A stretch of 64,000 nucleotides of DNA from Verrucomicrobiota bacterium (GTDB lineage Bacteria > Verrucomicrobiota > Lentisphaeria > JABSQK01 > JAJFLO01): the NCBI GenBank assembly GCA_021772615.1, contig JAJFLQ010000159.1, forward strand, positions 32,694 to 96,693. The letters are read 5' to 3'. The notes beneath the pieces were generated by a model. That model was not told the DNA's origin. It searched no databases and saw only the letters and a list, made by a program, of their open reading frames with translations. Shown piece by piece: positions 1 to 9,592 of the stretch (positions are counted from its first letter, which is position 1; each line of letters begins with the position of its first letter). The position numbers were made by a program, and so were the translations under genes.

Positions 1-536
1 ACGAGATGGTCCTGCGTGCTCGTTGTAAATGCCGCATGCACGGGTTACTCAAACGCGTAAATTTCTGTGTCGGCGATGCCGAGACCAATTCCTTTAGAAA
101 TGAGATCGCGGATATCGTCACGGTAACCGGCGTACTCCATCATGTCGAAGAACCACAGAGGGTATTGACAACAGTCTATCAATTATTGAAAGACGACGGA
201 TTTCTTTTAAGTATCGAAAACAACAAGAGTGGATTTCGGTTCCTGTTTGATTGGTTGCAAGAGTTGATACCCGCCTGGAATGAAAAGGCCGGGAAACATC
301 ATGTAATTTCTTGCGACGACATTACAAGGTGGCTCAGGCAGTCCGGTGACTTTTATCTTGAAAGATTTCGTTATCATGTTTTTTTGCCGCCGCATGTGTT
401 CAATTTCATCGGTACAAATAAAGCCTGTAAACTAATGCGTTGGAGTGATAAATTAGGAAATCTACTCATTCAGAAACATGCCGGCCTTATAATCACAGAA
501 GCCAGAAAAGCAGGCTTAACACCTAGAAATGTGTAA
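1..536 (+). CDS. SAM-dependent methyltransferase, 5'-truncated by the window edge
   Basis: The reading frame is open back to base 3, so the true start probably lies upstream; the ATG at base 6 need not be it. The visible 176 residues match the second half of a class I methyltransferase: an acidic VGDAE strand, then VTVTGVLHHVEEP (the usual hydrophobic strand followed by H-H), then an LKDDGFLLSIEN strand. The SAM-binding glycine motif would be off-window. Its stop overlaps the next glycosyltransferase start by 8 bp, so the two are probably co-transcribed in a surface-glycan operon. The substrate is unknown; a sugar or lipid-linked glycan is a guess from context. Confidence 0.7.
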   Translation, partial: EMVLRARCKCRMHGLLKRVNFCVGDAETNSFRNEIADIVTVTGVLHHVEEPQRVLTTVYQLLKDDGFLLSIENNKSGFRFLFDWLQELIPAWNEKAGKHHVISCDDITRWLRQSGDFYLERFRYHVFLPPHVFNFIGTNKACKLMRWSDKLGNLLIQKHAGLIITEARKAGLTPRNV

Positions 537-1473
537 CGATAACGTAAACCATAAGATTTCAATCGTTGTTCCAATCTACAACGAAGAAGAGGTTATTCAC
601 TCACTTTGTGACCGGACAGTCCGATCGGTTATGGCGATATCTCCGGACTACGAAATAATTTTTGTAGATGATGGGAGCAATGATAAAAGCCTTGATCTGT
701 TGATCGAATTGCATGAAGCTAACCCGAGGTTGAAAGTTGTATCTCTATCGCGAAATTTCGGACACCAGTCCGCAATTCTCGCTGGGTTAACTATTGCGCG
801 AGGAGATTATATAGGTATCATGGACGGCGACCTGCAGGACCCTCCTGAATTATTTGGAACCTTTGTTGCAAAAATAGAAGTGGGATACGATGTTGTTTAC
901 GCGGTCAGACGAACACGAAAAGAAAGCTTTTCCAAACGCACGTTATATTGGTTTTACTACCGAATTTTTTATAGTCTTTCTGAAACCAAAATACCACTTG
1001 ATAGTGGGGACTTTTGTATGATGAAAAGAAAGGTTCTCGATGAAATTCTCGAGATACCCGAGCAAAGTCTATATCTCCGGGGAATTCGATCCTGGGTTGG
1101 TTTCAAGCAGTGCAGCTTTCATTACGATCGTGAGCCGAGGACGGTTGGCGAAGCGAAGTACGATCTCAAGCAATTATTTCAGCTGGCATACAATGGTATC
1201 TATAGCTTCAGCAGCGTTCCGATCCGAATAATGCGGTGGGTGGGGCTTATTACGATTGTACTTTGCGTGATCTACGGAGCAAAAATCCTCACTAACTACT
1301 TCTTTTTCCGATCAGCACCGCAAGGGTTTGCCACAATTGCTCTGGGATTGTTTTTTCTGGGAGGCGTACAATTGTTTTCCCTTGGTATTCTCGGCGAGTA
1401 CATCCACCGAACATATAATGAAAGTCGCAGGAGACCACTATTTATCATAGATAGAAATTATACGGATGACTGA
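529..1473 (+). CDS. GT2 family glycosyltransferase, polyprenyl-phosphate type (GtrB/ArnC/DPM1-like)
   Basis: The 314-residue protein opens with the GT-A fold signature SIVVPIYNEEEVI, followed by FVDDGSNDKS and a DGDLQDPPE metal-binding stretch (DXD-like) near residue 105. Two hydrophobic segments lie at about residues 230-255 and 265-290, the layout of enzymes that move a sugar from a nucleotide donor to undecaprenyl or dolichyl phosphate at the membrane. It overlaps both neighbours by 8 bp, which indicates translational coupling. The family assignment is secure; the transferred sugar cannot be read from sequence. Confidence 0.88.
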   Translation: MCNDNVNHKISIVVPIYNEEEVIHSLCDRTVRSVMAISPDYEIIFVDDGSNDKSLDLLIELHEANPRLKVVSLSRNFGHQSAILAGLTIARGDYIGIMDGDLQDPPELFGTFVAKIEVGYDVVYAVRRTRKESFSKRTLYWFYYRIFYSLSETKIPLDSGDFCMMKRKVLDEILEIPEQSLYLRGIRSWVGFKQCSFHYDREPRTVGEAKYDLKQLFQLAYNGIYSFSSVPIRIMRWVGLITIVLCVIYGAKILTNYFFFRSAPQGFATIALGLFFLGGVQLFSLGILGEYIHRTYNESRRRPLFIIDRNYTDD

Positions 1474-2497
1474 TAATAATACCCTGCAAACGCCAATATT
1501 GTTCATTGTCGGAAGAGGCCGATCTGGAACATGGCTGATGCGCACCATTCTTAATGCTCATTCTCATATATCGGTTGCTCCTGAATCACTCTTTCTCTTA
1601 AATTTATTCCCGAAATATAAAAATGTTAAAAACTGGGATAAGAAGCGGATTAATCAGTTTGTTGGCGATCTCTTTTTGGATGAAAAAATTGGGTTGTGGT
1701 GGAACATTGACAGGGATGAGACCCTAAAAATCCTATTGGACTATCGGCATCACCTTCATGCGTACTCAGACGTCGCTCATAAAATCTATCAAATCTACGC
1801 GGACGCCAGTGGGAAGAAAGGTGGTATTTTGGTTGCTGACAAGAATCCCGAATATACGAGATTTATATCTGTATTGCTTCAGATATTTCCATCCGCAAAG
1901 TTTCTTGCGCTTGTTAGAGATCCAAGATCAAATATTGCTTCATTTAGAAATGTCAAATTCGACCTGAAACATTCAGTCTCTCTCAGCATCCGTTGGAACC
2001 AATACAACAATGATCTGCTACGCTTTCAAAGACGCTTTTCTGATAAGATTCTATGCGTAAAATATGAAGATTTAATAGCTGCGCCAACGCAGGCTCTCCA
2101 GAGAATTGAAAATTTTCTGGAAGTAGATGGACTGGTGTCCCTCCAGCACACCTTTTTTAAAAACACCCCAAACCTCTATTCCTTCAATCAAAAAATTGGG
2201 AGTCCGCTCGACCAATCTCGAATTGAACCATGGACGCGTGAGTTAGGCGACAGCGATGTCACCGCAATCAACTGTCTCTGTGCCCAAACCGCTTCCAGGT
2301 TCGGTTATAGGATATCTCAAGCCAAACTGAGATTTGGGCCGTTGTTACTTGCGTTGCCTTATATCTTATTCGGCGCGTTAATCAACGGCCTCGAGGTGGC
2401 GTACTTCGGACTGCCGCTTCATCTAAAGCATTATATTATGAAACTCTATCGCAGGAAGACAAAGATCCTTTCGACCGCAGACCAGAATTCGCAGTGA
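1466..2497 (+). CDS. Sulfotransferase family protein
   Basis: Residues 12-28 read FIVGRGRSGTWLMRTIL, the 5'-phosphosulfate-binding loop of PAPS-dependent sulfotransferases. A second typical region, FLALVRDPRSNIASF near residue 150, matches the 3'-phosphate-binding RDPR motif. The C-terminal 60 residues hold a hydrophobic stretch (LLLALPYILFGALI) that may be a membrane or hairpin segment and is not usual for the family. It follows a GT2 enzyme with an 8-bp overlap. Sulfation of a surface glycan or a small molecule is the likely role, inferred from context. Confidence 0.82.
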   Translation: MTDNNTLQTPILFIVGRGRSGTWLMRTILNAHSHISVAPESLFLLNLFPKYKNVKNWDKKRINQFVGDLFLDEKIGLWWNIDRDETLKILLDYRHHLHAYSDVAHKIYQIYADASGKKGGILVADKNPEYTRFISVLLQIFPSAKFLALVRDPRSNIASFRNVKFDLKHSVSLSIRWNQYNNDLLRFQRRFSDKILCVKYEDLIAAPTQALQRIENFLEVDGLVSLQHTFFKNTPNLYSFNQKIGSPLDQSRIEPWTRELGDSDVTAINCLCAQTASRFGYRISQAKLRFGPLLLALPYILFGALINGLEVAYFGLPLHLKHYIMKLYRRKTKILSTADQNSQ

Positions 2498-2592
2498 CGT
2501 CGCGCGCTACGGCAAACGACGTGCGATGTCGTACCGTATGGATCGTGTGTCAAGCCCAAGCAATTGGTGATGTACATTTTTTGTAAAACGGT

Positions 2593-4323
2593 CTAGATGG
2601 TATAGAAAACTGGCTTGCCGTCTTCATGGTAAATCAGAAAGCCGATTTTTAGCTCTGAATATAAAAAAGGGGATTCCGATAGATTGACATTAAGTGTTCC
2701 ATTCATTATCCGAAAGTCTTTCAAACGGGTTCCTACACGATAGAAAATGTCTTCGTGGAGGATGGCAGGCACTATTTTTGTCGCCCGACGGGTGTGGTTG
2801 GGTATTTTAAGACTAACGAGAGTATTCCGGTAATTTAGTGAAGGTAGAGTGCCGTCTCTGATGTTACACTCTATCTTTCCGAGCTTTTCAAATTTGTTGA
2901 AGGGAGCAATTATGTCAAGAGGAAATTTGTAGATGTTTTGCTTGTGAAAGGCTTCCCATTTCTTTTTATTCTGATCTGAAATGATATAATTCATGATTTT
3001 ATATGGTTCCTGGGTCTTAATAAAAGACATTTGATCAAGTTTATAGGGAATGTTCACGCAGTAATTAATACCCAACAGAATCACAATGAGTGCAAGAATA
3101 TTTTTCCGCTTGTTTTTAAACGAAATACATTCGAATACTACGACAACAAGAATAACAAAAAATGCGACCGAATATATTTCGTAACGTCCCGCGACGAAAG
3201 AAACGTCCTCGCGAGCCCTCATAAAGCCAGCAACAATGCCCACTGAAAATAGGTATAACAGAAAGTAAAAAAGATCGGAACATTTTCTGTATTTTTCAAA
3301 ATTCACTTTGATCAAATATAGACATCCTAATATAAGAGTGATTATAATCACGACCGATAGTATACGAGAAAAATCAGGATAGTTCTTGGTTAACATATTA
3401 TGGTTGAGATGACTTGTGACGAAGAACACAGCATGTTCTACGGAATGAATAATCTTGTTGATTATTGAAATTTCGTTTTTCATTGCGTAGCTTGGTCGTG
3501 CCGCCGGCAACAGACGTTGTTCCAACGTGAACTGGAAGAAGATGAAACTGATGAAGACGTTCGTCAATATCGAGAATACAAGGATTTTTGAGGTTTTTAG
3601 ATAATGGCATTCAGTGGCTATAATTATGGTTAGCGGTATCAGAATGAATATTCCCGGACCAGCGCTGAATACCGCCAAGAATGCCATCGCATAACTAGCG
3701 AACCATTTTTGTTGCTTTGCTAACACGAGGGCGCCGAACGAAAATGCAATGTTTGCAAAGTACCCATTTGACGCAACTGCCCAATTGAACGTATAGATAG
3801 CTGGTATAAACAGTAAGAATGCAGGGGCCAAAACGCGCGTGAATCTAAACTTCGTTCGGTACGCTATCAGGAACAGGAACAAGATCAGATAAAGATGCCC
3901 GATCCAGTTGCAGAATCTAAAATTAATTGATGATGTCGATCCGTAGTGAAATATGCTGAGAATGCGTCCTAATATTTTCGGGTGGGGCCAGTTACCCCGG
4001 TGAATTAGAAATTGGATTTTTTCAGGTATGGATTGTGCTTTCAGGTAGAGCTTCTCAAATTGATTGATAAAAAAATTAACGTCGTCGAAGGCATGCGGGA
4101 GATTCTGCGTGTGGGTAAAAATATTGTAGTAGTAGATCATGGCGATAATCATAATGAGGACGCCACTGATGATTCTAAGAGTATTGCGCTTCTTCTTCGT
4201 TGGCTGGAGTGAACACTTTTTCCGGGCTACGGTTTGTGAGGATACTTTTGAGGATGCGTCGAGTGATTGGGGGGGAGGGGAATGGGGCTGATTTCGCCGT
4301 AATTTCCTAGAGCGTTTCTTCAT
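2593..4323 (-). CDS. Polytopic membrane protein, probable glycosyltransferase-like (unknown)
   Basis: The protein has 576 residues, a strongly basic N terminus (KKRSRKLRRN) and about ten hydrophobic segments between residues 48 and 400, then a soluble C-terminal domain of about 150 residues. This topology resembles GT39/GT-C type integral membrane glycosyltransferases, but no catalytic loop motif was recognised. It faces the preceding operon convergently. Codon and base composition is AT-rich like the first three genes and unlike the rest of the window, so the block may have been acquired together. Confidence 0.6.
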   Translation of the reverse strand: MKKRSRKLRRNQPHSPPPQSLDASSKVSSQTVARKKCSLQPTKKKRNTLRIISGVLIMIIAMIYYYNIFTHTQNLPHAFDDVNFFINQFEKLYLKAQSIPEKIQFLIHRGNWPHPKILGRILSIFHYGSTSSINFRFCNWIGHLYLILFLFLIAYRTKFRFTRVLAPAFLLFIPAIYTFNWAVASNGYFANIAFSFGALVLAKQQKWFASYAMAFLAVFSAGPGIFILIPLTIIIATECHYLKTSKILVFSILTNVFISFIFFQFTLEQRLLPAARPSYAMKNEISIINKIIHSVEHAVFFVTSHLNHNMLTKNYPDFSRILSVVIIITLILGCLYLIKVNFEKYRKCSDLFYFLLYLFSVGIVAGFMRAREDVSFVAGRYEIYSVAFFVILVVVVFECISFKNKRKNILALIVILLGINYCVNIPYKLDQMSFIKTQEPYKIMNYIISDQNKKKWEAFHKQNIYKFPLDIIAPFNKFEKLGKIECNIRDGTLPSLNYRNTLVSLKIPNHTRRATKIVPAILHEDIFYRVGTRLKDFRIMNGTLNVNLSESPFLYSELKIGFLIYHEDGKPVFYTI

Positions 4324-4938
4324 CTTAGCGGTCGCCTGTGTATGGCAATAGTGCGCTTAAACCGTTTTGGTCGTGTGCTTTTTTGCCACGTTTCGATACG
4401 GAAGGTAGAAATAAGGTTAAGCAACGGGTTAAGACGTATGAGATCCGACTCGTAAAATCGGGACGTTTTGTCGTTGGATGAATCAAGTATCCAAGAGCAA
4501 GACGGATAATGACTAGATTGCTATAAATTAGAATAGGCGTTGTGAAAGTCAACGGTGTCATCTGCAATTTTTTTGCAATGCGACGTGGTTCGGTTGTTGT
4601 CCGTAGTTCAGTGGCTGTCAAAGTCGTACGTTGGGTATTTGTGTTCGGTGGCATCACGTTGCATAGGATCGTTGCGGCATATTTAGTTCAGAGTTTGGGA
4701 TGTGGATATTGCCGTGATTACGTACATATCAATGGGAATGCAATCACGAGACAATGCGACTGGATCCATGATGCCCGTGACCACCATATTCCCTGTTTCC
4801 GAATTTGGACAAACACGGGATCGATACCGCAGGCGCGGTACAGGCAAGCCTGTTCAAAACAACCCAAGGAGTTTGGCCAAGAGGTCGCATTTCTGGCGTT
4901 GGGAGCTACAGCCGGGATTGCTGCGCTATGTCCTGCAT
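4324..4938. other. Gene-poor spacer between two minus-strand genes
   Basis: About 615 bases without a convincing gene. Open frames on both strands are short, low in recognisable protein character and lack ribosome binding sites. Base composition changes here from the AT-rich block on the left to the GC-richer remainder. No terminator, repeat or RNA gene was recognised. Confidence 0.5.
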
Positions 4939-5280
4939 TTACCCGGGCGGCCACGCGAAGGCGCGGCCGCCGAGTATATGCAGGTGCAGGTGAAACACGG
5001 TTTGGCTCGCGCCGGCTCCGTTATTGACGACAAGTCGGAAGGCGTCGCCAATCCCCTGGTCCCGCGCGATGTCGCCTGCCTTCAACATGAGATGGCCCAA
5101 CAACGCCTGGTCTGACGGCCCGGCATCCGCAAGCTTCGCCAAGGGATGCCGCGGGATCAGTAAAATGTGGACTGGCGCCTGGGGGTTTACATCCCTGAAT
5201 GCGATACACAGTTCGTCTTCATATACGATGTCGGCGGGGATCTCCCCATTAATGATTTTAGAAAAAATGGTTTCCGGCAT
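4939..5280 (-). CDS. HIT family (histidine triad) nucleotide-binding protein
   Basis: The 113-residue protein begins with the PETIFSKIINGEIPA pattern shared by HINT-type proteins and carries the histidine triad HLHLHILGG near the C terminus. Family members hydrolyse nucleotide phosphoramidates and related AMP-linked substrates in the cytoplasm. The length matches the family. It lies 11 bp after the upstream membrane-protein gene, so the two probably share a transcript, although no functional link is evident. Confidence 0.93.
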   Translation of the reverse strand: MPETIFSKIINGEIPADIVYEDELCIAFRDVNPQAPVHILLIPRHPLAKLADAGPSDQALLGHLMLKAGDIARDQGIGDAFRLVVNNGAGASQTVFHLHLHILGGRAFAWPPG

Positions 5281-5291
5281 GGTCTCACTCC

Positions 5292-7166
5292 TTATGGCAC
5301 GATCGTCTCATCCAGCCCACGCTGGTAGATCTCAATGCGAAAGTTTTCCGGCTTGTATGGAGCCAGATTCAATCGTTTAATATTGCGGTAGTTTTCGTCG
5401 ATCCAAGTCGTTATCATGTCGCCGTATCCGGACTCGCCAAAGAAGGATCGGCCGTGGTCGCGCATGTTGATGTTCAGAATCGCGACAAAATCCGGCGGCC
5501 GCCGCCGAATCGCCTGCAGTATCTTCTGTTCCCCGCCGAACACGTTCATCTCCCACGGGGTGAGCAGGTGGTACGGCGTGGGGTTGGATCGCCGTAACAC
5601 ATAATTGAAGGTAACGCCCTCCGGCAGCACCAGTAATGTCGCCTCTTCCGGCATGGTAGCACGTAGGAATTTCAACGCTTCGACGACGAGGAGCGAGCGC
5701 GCACTGGACGCGCCATTGAAGGTGACAAACCGGTCTCCGCCCTCACCGACTACAAGGTCTTTGTGGCTGTAAAACGATTGCGCCCGAGTGAGATGCGCAC
5801 CGGCGGCCGCTATACAAAGGCCGATTGTCGCCACGCGAAACATGTCGCCGGCGTCGCCGAGCCAAGCCGGTAGCAGCGTAACCCCAACGACGACGACAAG
5901 GATCATTGCGGGCATGGCGAGTACGAAGCCGTAGTGGTCGAGTCGTACATTGAGCACCATTTTCGCCAGTAACAGCATGGACACGACCGACCACAGGCAG
6001 ATCACGAAGCCGCGATTGAACCTGTCGCGGTCACGGCGATGCCTGAGCGTGAAAGCCGCGGCGACAACGCCGCAAATCACGACAAGCACAGGAAGTGCCC
6101 GCGCGAGAACGGCCCAGGCCCGAAACGTCATGACATACGTACCGACAGCGGCCGCGGCCAATCCGATTACCACCTGGCTAATGCAGCCGCGTGCGAAACG
6201 GGTGTGGACGATGCGGGCGCACCACGCGAGCACGACCGCACCGGCGGCAACCGCAGCCGTTGCCGCAAGCATGACCAGAACATTCCCGCCGATATCATCC
6301 AGTCCCATATTCGCGCGATAGAAGGGATACGACAACGCCGTTGATCGCTCGCCTACCAGGAGCGTGTTCGCGAGCACACCTCTAATCGCTGCCGGAGCAG
6401 GCATGTGGAATTGCAGCAATAACACCGCTGCCAAAGGCGGTAGTAGACATCCGCAGGCGAACACAGCGACATCGCGGCCACCCCATACATGCACGGCGTT
6501 CGACCGTTGCAGTCGGACGAAGGTCAACGCCACGACGGCGGCAGCGGCACAGGGAAGAAAAATCTCGGATTTGGTAAGAAACGCGAATCCGCAACAGGCG
6601 CCTGCTGTGGCGAGCGCGATGCGACTGCCGGATTCCACGCGGAGAACAAAGGCATAGACCATCAACAGGATGAACAGAATGCCATGCGTCATCTCATGCC
6701 TGTACGGCGTTACATAATTATAATTGGCAACGCCGGAATACTGTGAGAATCCAAAGATGGTAAGCAGTAAAACACAGGCAAACGCCGATATGCCAGGGGC
6801 GCAAATGCGCCGAAGAATGCGGTCGGTCACAACGACGATACCGACGAGGATGGCCAGGTTTGCGGCGATCAACGTCGACAGTGAAACGCCAAAGATACGA
6901 AAAAGACCGGCATTGAAATATTGCGAAAACGGCCCCATCGCGAAAGCAATGTCTGTGTACAGATGTCTGCCGCAGGTAATCTGCCATGGAATATACAGCT
7001 CGTGCCCGAAATCCACGAGGAGGTCCGGCCAGCGCCGCCAGCTCCACGCTGTGAGCAACACGAACACGGCGCCGACGACGAGAAAACAAATCACGCTCGT
7101 GACACCGGGTGACAGGCGCCGGAGTGTTGCTTCGCTGCGATTATCGAATGGCTGTTTCAATGGCAA
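5292..7166 (-). CDS. Polytopic membrane protein, GT39/ArnT-like glycosyltransferase candidate
   Basis: The protein has about 620 residues, an N-terminal membrane segment and roughly twelve hydrophobic helices, with a soluble C-terminal region of about 150 residues. The first periplasmic loop holds the DFGHELYIPWQITCG stretch, where GT-C enzymes place an acidic catalytic residue, so a lipid-linked sugar transferase is plausible but unproved. The start is uncertain: the farthest start is TTG at 7166 (another TTG at 7160), with no Shine-Dalgarno and lying inside a rho-independent terminator of the upstream gene. An internal GTG about 25 codons downstream is an alternative. Confidence 0.65.
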   Translation of the reverse strand: MPLKQPFDNRSEATLRRLSPGVTSVICFLVVGAVFVLLTAWSWRRWPDLLVDFGHELYIPWQITCGRHLYTDIAFAMGPFSQYFNAGLFRIFGVSLSTLIAANLAILVGIVVVTDRILRRICAPGISAFACVLLLTIFGFSQYSGVANYNYVTPYRHEMTHGILFILLMVYAFVLRVESGSRIALATAGACCGFAFLTKSEIFLPCAAAAVVALTFVRLQRSNAVHVWGGRDVAVFACGCLLPPLAAVLLLQFHMPAPAAIRGVLANTLLVGERSTALSYPFYRANMGLDDIGGNVLVMLAATAAVAAGAVVLAWCARIVHTRFARGCISQVVIGLAAAAVGTYVMTFRAWAVLARALPVLVVICGVVAAAFTLRHRRDRDRFNRGFVICLWSVVSMLLLAKMVLNVRLDHYGFVLAMPAMILVVVVGVTLLPAWLGDAGDMFRVATIGLCIAAAGAHLTRAQSFYSHKDLVVGEGGDRFVTFNGASSARSLLVVEALKFLRATMPEEATLLVLPEGVTFNYVLRRSNPTPYHLLTPWEMNVFGGEQKILQAIRRRPPDFVAILNINMRDHGRSFFGESGYGDMITTWIDENYRNIKRLNLAPYKPENFRIEIYQRGLDETIVP

Positions 7167-7196
7167 AAAAACGCCTGCCCGGAAACGGGCAGGCGT
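7165..7196 (-). terminator. Rho-independent terminator of the secreted-protein gene
   Basis: An 11-bp perfect stem (ACGCCTGCCCG paired with CGGGCAGGCGT) closes on a GAAA/TTTC loop, followed on the minus strand by six or seven T residues. It lies about 45 bp after the stop of the 254-residue secreted protein gene. An A tract on the other side may let it work weakly in both directions. Confidence 0.9.
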
Positions 7197-7241
7197 CTTA
7201 AAAAAACTCGTCGTTACGCTGATCCAGACTGATCGTCGAAC

Positions 7242-8006
7242 TCAGTCTAGTGAAGGCTGGTCGGCGGCGCCTTCGCCGCCGGAGCCATCGTCGGGATCGT
7301 CATTATCACCGGGTATATCGGAATCCTCGCTGACCTCAAAGCCGCGTTCGACAAAACGCACGAAGTTATCACTCGCCAGATCGCCAACCGTAAGGTCAAC
7401 GTTGTTCGCAATGACCGTCAAACGGCGGGCGAAGCGGGCGTTGACGGCCGAATTGCCGACGACGTTGAACACCGGCGCGATATCGGCGATATCAAGATTA
7501 TGTACAGCGTCAGTCTCGCCCGGTATGTCATTGGCCACATCGAAGAAGCGATTGGCTCCGGCCAGCGCCGGCGCGATGTGAATACGTAGCAGTTCATCGT
7601 TGATCTCGAGGTCCGTCGCACGGTTGCGTACCGGTCCAAAAAGATCATGGACCAGCTTCATACCCATGAAGCCGTTGCGCGCCCCCTCGGCGTAGCCGAT
7701 ATGAAACTCGTCGGAGACGTCTATCGCCTGAACAACGCGCTTGACCTCGATGGTGCCATCTGCAGTCGCCGAAATGACACGGTAGCCGATCACAACCCAG
7801 GCGACACCGGTGTCGACGATGAAACCCTCATTGTTGAACGCCGCATCGAACGCCAGAATACCACGCCCGGCGATCCGGTCGGTACCACCACCACCGTGAT
7901 GTGCCGCACGAAAGTTCACGTTGTAGACCAGCGGCCTGGCGTGGGTAATGCCGGCCATGAACAGACCGACGATTGCTGAAATGATGAATTTTACGGATAT
8001 CTTCAT
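7242..8006 (-). CDS. Secreted protein of unknown function
   Basis: The 254-residue product starts with a signal peptide (MKISVKFIISAIVGLFMAGITHARP, cleavage probably after about residue 23). The mature part is rich in beta-type sequence and ends in an acidic, Gly/Asp-rich tail (DIPGDNDDPDDGSGG), suggesting an exported, possibly calcium-exposed protein. A clear AAAGGAG sits about 9 bp before the ATG. It is a single-gene transcript with its own terminator. No family was recognised. Confidence 0.75.
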   Translation of the reverse strand: MKISVKFIISAIVGLFMAGITHARPLVYNVNFRAAHHGGGGTDRIAGRGILAFDAAFNNEGFIVDTGVAWVVIGYRVISATADGTIEVKRVVQAIDVSDEFHIGYAEGARNGFMGMKLVHDLFGPVRNRATDLEINDELLRIHIAPALAGANRFFDVANDIPGETDAVHNLDIADIAPVFNVVGNSAVNARFARRLTVIANNVDLTVGDLASDNFVRFVERGFEVSEDSDIPGDNDDPDDGSGGEGAADQPSLD

Positions 8007-8245
8007 GATTCTATACTCCTTTGTGCTTGAATGGAATGTACGTCAATTGGTGTGATTTTCATAGTCGGATCGTTCTCCTTATGATGCCATACCTTGCCCT
8101 CCTGTCAATTTCCTCGTCCGGGCGATGTCCCGGAACCTTAGTTGTTGATTTTCTACGTGGTTTCGTTACATTCACGTTGCGTATACCGGCAATTCGTCGC
8201 CACCCGGCACTTCTTACGCAACCATATCAAAAAAAGTCAATTCCC

Positions 8246-9076
8246 ATGCAGCTTCGTTATATCTGCGCGTATAAATTTATCGATCTGCCGGTCACCGAGT
8301 TGTATGAGATTCGTGACAAACTGCAGGAGACATGCATCGGCTTTGGATTTCGCGGCACGATACTGCTGGCAGAGGAAGGTATTAACCTGACGGTGAGCGG
8401 TGAAGCGGAGGCGGTCGGCCAGTTTACCTCATGGCTTTCGGATGATCCCCGATTCGCGGACCTGGACTACAAGTGCTGCGATATCGGCTTTCAGCCGTTT
8501 CGGCGAATGCTGGTAAAGGTCAAGAAAGAGATCATCGCTTTTGGTGTACCGGATGTCTTGCCCGCCAGGAAGACGGCGCCGTATCTCTCTGTGGAGGCGT
8601 TTAAGCAGTGGTTGGACGAAGGACGTGAGCTGACTGTTCTGGATACGCGGAATAATTACGAGACTGCCCTCGGCGTTTTTGATGAAGCCGAAACGTTGAA
8701 CATTCAGACATTTCGAGAGTTTCCGACCGCGTTGGCGGCACGGACATTCGATGCAGATCGACCGATCGTAACATATTGTACCGGCGGGATTCGATGCGAA
8801 AAGGCATCGGCATTGATGCTCAGCCGTGGGTTCCGAAATGTCTATCAGCTGGAAGGCGGGATATTACGATACTTCGAGATGTTCGGAGATACGCACTACA
8901 ACGGCGAGTGTTTTGTATTCGATCGCCGCGTGGCGATCGACGGATCTCTCGCGGAAACAGCTGCGGCGCAGTGTTTCAACTGTATTCATCCAGTAAGTGT
9001 CGAAGAACAACGTGAGCCGAGTTACCAGCCGCCGAATTCCTGTCCGCACTGCGTGGACGGCAAGTGGAAATCATAG
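8246..9076 (+). CDS. trhO: tRNA uridine(34) 5-hydroxylase, rhodanese-domain type
   Basis: From the ATG at 8246 the protein has 276 residues, beginning MQLRYICAYKFIDL as in the TrhO/YceA family; the frame is open further upstream but that extension has no family similarity. An N-terminal ferredoxin-like domain (GFRGTILLAEEGINLTVSG) precedes a rhodanese domain with the active-site cysteine loop TYCTGGIRCEKAS, followed by a C-terminal Cys-rich tail (CFNCIHP, CPHC). Known members install 5-hydroxyuridine at tRNA position 34. It stands alone, divergent from the secreted protein gene. Confidence 0.93.
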   Translation: MQLRYICAYKFIDLPVTELYEIRDKLQETCIGFGFRGTILLAEEGINLTVSGEAEAVGQFTSWLSDDPRFADLDYKCCDIGFQPFRRMLVKVKKEIIAFGVPDVLPARKTAPYLSVEAFKQWLDEGRELTVLDTRNNYETALGVFDEAETLNIQTFREFPTALAARTFDADRPIVTYCTGGIRCEKASALMLSRGFRNVYQLEGGILRYFEMFGDTHYNGECFVFDRRVAIDGSLAETAAAQCFNCIHPVSVEEQREPSYQPPNSCPHCVDGKWKS

Positions 9077-9150
9077 CGGCACGGCCGGATTGGCCCGAGC
9101 AATACACAGGCAGGGTAACGACGGTACGGACGTCACCTCAATTGTCCTGC

Positions 9151-9447
9151 TTAGCCGTCTTGAAATACGCCGTGTAGAATCGAATCGATCTGCCCGTCGG
9201 AAAGCGGCTGCCATTGCGCCATCGTATGCCGGCCCTGCTCGACCATTTCCGGACGTACAGCTTCCTCTTCTTCGAGCATTACGACCGCATCCGCGAAGTC
9301 TCGCGCCATTGACGATACACGCACAGTCGCCGCACCAACGGCTTGTTGCGCGGACTGCAACTGCGCTTCATCGACATCATGTCCAGGTCCACCCGCTTTC
9401 TCCGCCTGCTTTGGCAGCGCAGAGATAATGTCTGGAGTAATCTTCAT
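9151..9447 (-). CDS. FlgM-like anti-sigma-28 factor (candidate)
   Basis: This 98-residue protein starts MKI and has a disordered first half. The C-terminal part follows the FlgM layout: a VRVSSMARDFADAV helix, an EEEAVRPEMVEQGRHTMA helix (the R-x-E-x-V pattern) and a final SDGQIDSILHGVF helix. FlgM holds sigma-28 inactive until the hook is complete. GAGGTG lies 6 bp before the ATG. The strongest support is contextual: a near-consensus sigma-28 promoter sits about 145 bp upstream on the same strand, as for flgM genes elsewhere. Similarity is low, so this stays a candidate. Confidence 0.55.
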   Translation of the reverse strand: MKITPDIISALPKQAEKAGGPGHDVDEAQLQSAQQAVGAATVRVSSMARDFADAVVMLEEEEAVRPEMVEQGRHTMAQWQPLSDGQIDSILHGVFQDG

Positions 9448-9592
9448 AACACACCTCAGTTATTCGGTTTCCAGCGGAATTCCCTTTTCCTCTGTCGACA
9501 GTACAATCCATTTGTACCCTTTGGTCTTGATGATTCGTTGCCGGCGACGTCAAGAGACACTACGGGTCGCCATTTCCGATTTCATCAAGACA

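Noticed and set aside
4325..4657. Minus-strand open frame of 110 codons just before the polytopic membrane gene
   Set aside because: Thr/Pro/Leu-biased, no family character, no ribosome site, and it lies in the composition boundary spacer.
4542..5115. Overlapping plus-strand frames of 137 and 161 codons
   Set aside because: They run antisense into the HIT gene and have no recognisable domain or start signal.
6724..7581. Plus-strand open frame of 285 codons
   Set aside because: Antisense to two well-supported genes and crosses a terminator; very rich in Arg, Thr and Ser.
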